Assembly: GCA_963930655.1 (NCBI GenBank)
Contig: OZ005607.1
Location: forward strand, 26,172,874-26,236,873
Source of the DNA: Myrica gale
Taxonomy: Eukaryota > Streptophyta > Magnoliopsida > Fagales > Myricaceae
Direction of reading: 5' to 3'
DNA: 64,000 nucleotides
Shown here one piece after another: positions 62,238 through 64,000 of the stretch. Below the pieces are notes generated by a model, which saw nothing but the letters and a program-made list of their open reading frames with translations, was not told the origin of the DNA and ran no database searches. The position numbers and the translations under genes are program-made. Within the stretch, counting starts at the first letter, position 1. Every line of letters starts with the position of its first letter.

Positions 62238-62723
62238 TGTTAGAATATTTCCTTAAGGTGACATAATTGACAAATGTAAATAATCTTTTAAAGTTTTAAA
62301 GATTATGATGTAAGTTAAATAAGATTATGGAATCTGTAGCAGATTCAAATTTAGAACTAATTGGATAAAGATTGCAATTTGATTTCTGATTTAAATTGGA
62401 ATTCAAATTGTAACCAATTAGATAAAGATTGTTATTTGATTTTGAATTTGAATTACCTTGATGGAAGGAACAAATTTAAATCTACAACAGATTGAGGGTC
62501 CCTGACCTAGCCTATAAATAAGAGGCCTGTGTATACCATCTAATGCATTCTCTGTAAGGCATAGACATAGGTTGGAAGAGCCTCACTAAATTACAAATTC
62601 ATAAAGTTACTCTGCAGAGATTCTGAGTTTGAGTGCTAAGCAAGATGGCTGGAGGTAAAGATCGTGCTTTATTATTCCGCTGCATTCACAATCAAATTGG
62701 TTGATTGTGATTTTACTCTTACA
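62238..62723 (+). repeat. 5' LTR of the Copia-type element
   Basis: This is 486 bp with TG...CA ends (tgttagaata and ctcttaca). A TATA box tataaata lies at 62513-62520. In U3, a unit around aattggataaagattgcaat is duplicated in tandem (about 62358-62458). Confidence 0.85.
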
Positions 62724-62725
62724 TG

Positions 62726-62738
62726 TGGTATCAGAGCC
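62726..62738 (+). other. Primer-binding site of the Copia-type element
   Basis: Tggtatcagagcc is complementary to the 3' end of plant initiator-Met tRNA and follows the LTR with a 2-base gap. Confidence 0.88.
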
Positions 62739-63141
62739 ATCCTTCAAGCTTCTTGTTCAGTGAAGCGATCTACTGATTAAATTCAGATTGTCACTTGAAT
62801 CAAGAGCTAAAGGTTCTCTGTATCAGTGTTTTAAAAGAAATTTTTTTCTGTCTAACCGGATCTCTATTATGGTTCGATATACGTTATTTGTATGTTGAAA
62901 GAAGGCTCTCTATTACGTTTTTACGAAAACATAATTTTCCCATAAACCTTTGTTTACAAGCTATTACTGTTTGTTTAGAAGCTTGTTGAACTGCAAAAGT
63001 TTGACCGACGGTTAAGTATTAAAGTTTATGTTTTTGTACTGCAATCCTTCTTCGGTTGATTTTAAGTTTTTTTTGAAAAATCTTCAGAAAAAAACTTGTT
63101 TTCGAATCTTTGGAATGCTGGAGAAAAAGGACCCACAAGGA

Positions 63142-63610
63142 GGAGGTGAAACTCACCACCTCCGTGCGGTAGCAGGTGGCCGGAGAGGAGGAAAACCTCC
63201 TCTCCCAGCCATGGGTTAAAAACCCGTGGCCTTCAAGGGTTGTCGGCGACGAGAGGCTCACGGCCTTCTCGTCGCCGGTGCATGCGGCGGCGTCCCAAGG
63301 GACGCCAGGCCGAGCTCAGGAGCTGCGACGGCAATTGCTGCCGCAGCGCCTGAGCAGAAGAACACAGACCTTCAGGTCTGTGTTTTAACGTAACCGGGTC
63401 AAGGACCCGGTAATCCGGGTAGGGTTTCCTACCCGGACAAGTCAATTGGGCTGGGATTGGCCCAGCCCAATTCACATATTTAAGGGCTGACCATTGGGTC
63501 AGCCCAAGCGCCCTGAAGCCCAAAAGTCCTAACCCGACAGGATCGGGTCAGGCGACCCTAGTGGGCGGGCTGCGGTATGGACCGCCGGTCCGGTCCGACC
63601 GGACCGGACC
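63142..63610 (+). repeat. Series of about a dozen short hairpins in the retrotransposon leader
   Basis: Inverted repeats with small loops lie nearly end to end. Arms are 63142-48/63157-63, 63182-91/63196-205 (10 bp perfect), 63209-17/63221-29, 63245-54/63267-76 (10), 63289-96/63299-306 (8, 2-nt loop), 63314-33/63339-55 (bulged), 63361-70/63375-84 (10), 63393-400/63404-11 (8), 63414-23/63428-37 (10), 63444-55/63461-72 (12), 63484-92/63497-505 (9), 63532-37/63543-48 (6) and 63587-96/63601-10 (10). The stem sequences mostly differ from each other, so this is not one repeat unit copied. Function is unknown. Confidence 0.9.
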
Positions 63611-63679
63611 GACAGTTTTTTTAAAAAAAAAAATCAATTTTTTTATTATTATTTTTTTAAAAAATACTTTTATGATTTT

Positions 63680-64000
63680 ATGCTTGTATTAATTTCTAGA
63701 ATTATTTGGATGTTCAATGTTCAATTGATTAAATTCTAGAAATATTAGTTTACTTTTATGCTTGCATTAATTTCTAGAATTATTTGGATGTTCAATGTTT
63801 AATTGATTAAATTCTAGAAATATTAGGTTACTTTATGCTTGCATTAATTTCTAGAATTATTTGGATGTTCAATGATTAATTGATTAAATTCTAGAAATAT
63901 CAGTTTACATTTATGCTTGATTTAATTTCTAGAATTATTATGATGTTCAATGTTTAATTGATTTCATTCTAGAAATATTAAGTTTATGCTTGATTTATTA
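63680..64000 (+). repeat. Tandem array of a 73-78 bp unit containing a 12-bp inverted repeat
   Basis: Units start at 63680, 63758, 63835, 63913 and 63986 (the last cut by the window end). Each full unit contains atttctagaatt and, about 27 bp later, its complement aattctagaaat, so each can form a hairpin; the fourth unit is slightly changed in the second arm. The array is AT-rich and non-coding. Confidence 0.9.

Larger units (their letters stand above)
62238..64000 (+). mobile_element. 5' part of a Copia-type LTR retrotransposon (runs off the window)
   Basis: A 5' LTR (62238-62723) is followed two bases later by the primer-binding site tggtatcagagcc (62726-62738). The next 1.26 kb is a long leader without a gag frame. 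It holds a hairpin series (63142-63610) and a tandem repeat array (63680-64000). No protein domain is visible, so assignment to Copia rests on the LTR length and primer site. The element could instead be a large non-autonomous form. Confidence 0.82.

Noticed and set aside
62740-63090. Possible gag start in the Copia-type leader
   Set aside because: The open frames are short and have no zinc knuckle or gag-like composition.

Overview
The window is nuclear DNA of a flowering plant, almost certainly a woody eudicot. It has multi-exon genes with GT-AG introns, plant-specific families (chromomethylase, HD16/MLK kinase, PPR, dirigent) and dense LTR, LINE, SINE and MITE debris. Fagales, perhaps Juglandaceae, is only an impression. 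Exon borders were read by eye from splice sites, reading-frame continuity and family knowledge.

The left 29 kb is gene-rich. From left to right it holds a plastid-targeted four-CxxC zinc-finger protein (minus, 358-3260, 5 exons), a casein kinase 1-like HD16/MLK kinase (plus, 6325-12375, 16 exons), a CMT3-type chromomethylase (plus, 14192-23092, 21 exons, 834 aa), a PLS-type PPR protein (plus, 25166-27695) and a small membrane protein (plus, 28955-29290). A divergent paralogue of the last lies at 35044-35409 on the minus strand. The kinase and the chromomethylase are both chromatin-linked families and look intact.

From about 29 to 50 kb the window is mostly mobile DNA. It contains Tourist-like MITEs, a complete 830-bp TRIM with 14 CCGG-type repeats, a perfect 41-bp inverted repeat, a 1320-bp hAT-type element with a perfect 8-bp target duplication, and a minus-strand Tekay/Del-like LTR split by a 3631-bp solo LTR. 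A tRNA-derived SINE lies at 50.1-50.4 kb.

The right 13 kb is a minus-strand dirigent cluster: one frameshifted copy (50979-51568), two intact copies (52684-53277 and 59956-60549) and a C-terminal stub (62192-62237). The second and third copies and their upstream DNA are a segmental duplication. A 5'-truncated LINE with a 13-bp target duplication sits between the units, and a CACTA-like fragment interrupts the second unit. The stub is cut by the 5' LTR of a Copia-type element that runs off the window.

The most unusual structure is the leader of that Copia-type element. Positions 63142-63610 form a nearly uninterrupted series of about a dozen short, mostly perfect hairpins. A tandem array follows to the window end whose roughly 77-bp unit contains a 12-bp inverted repeat.
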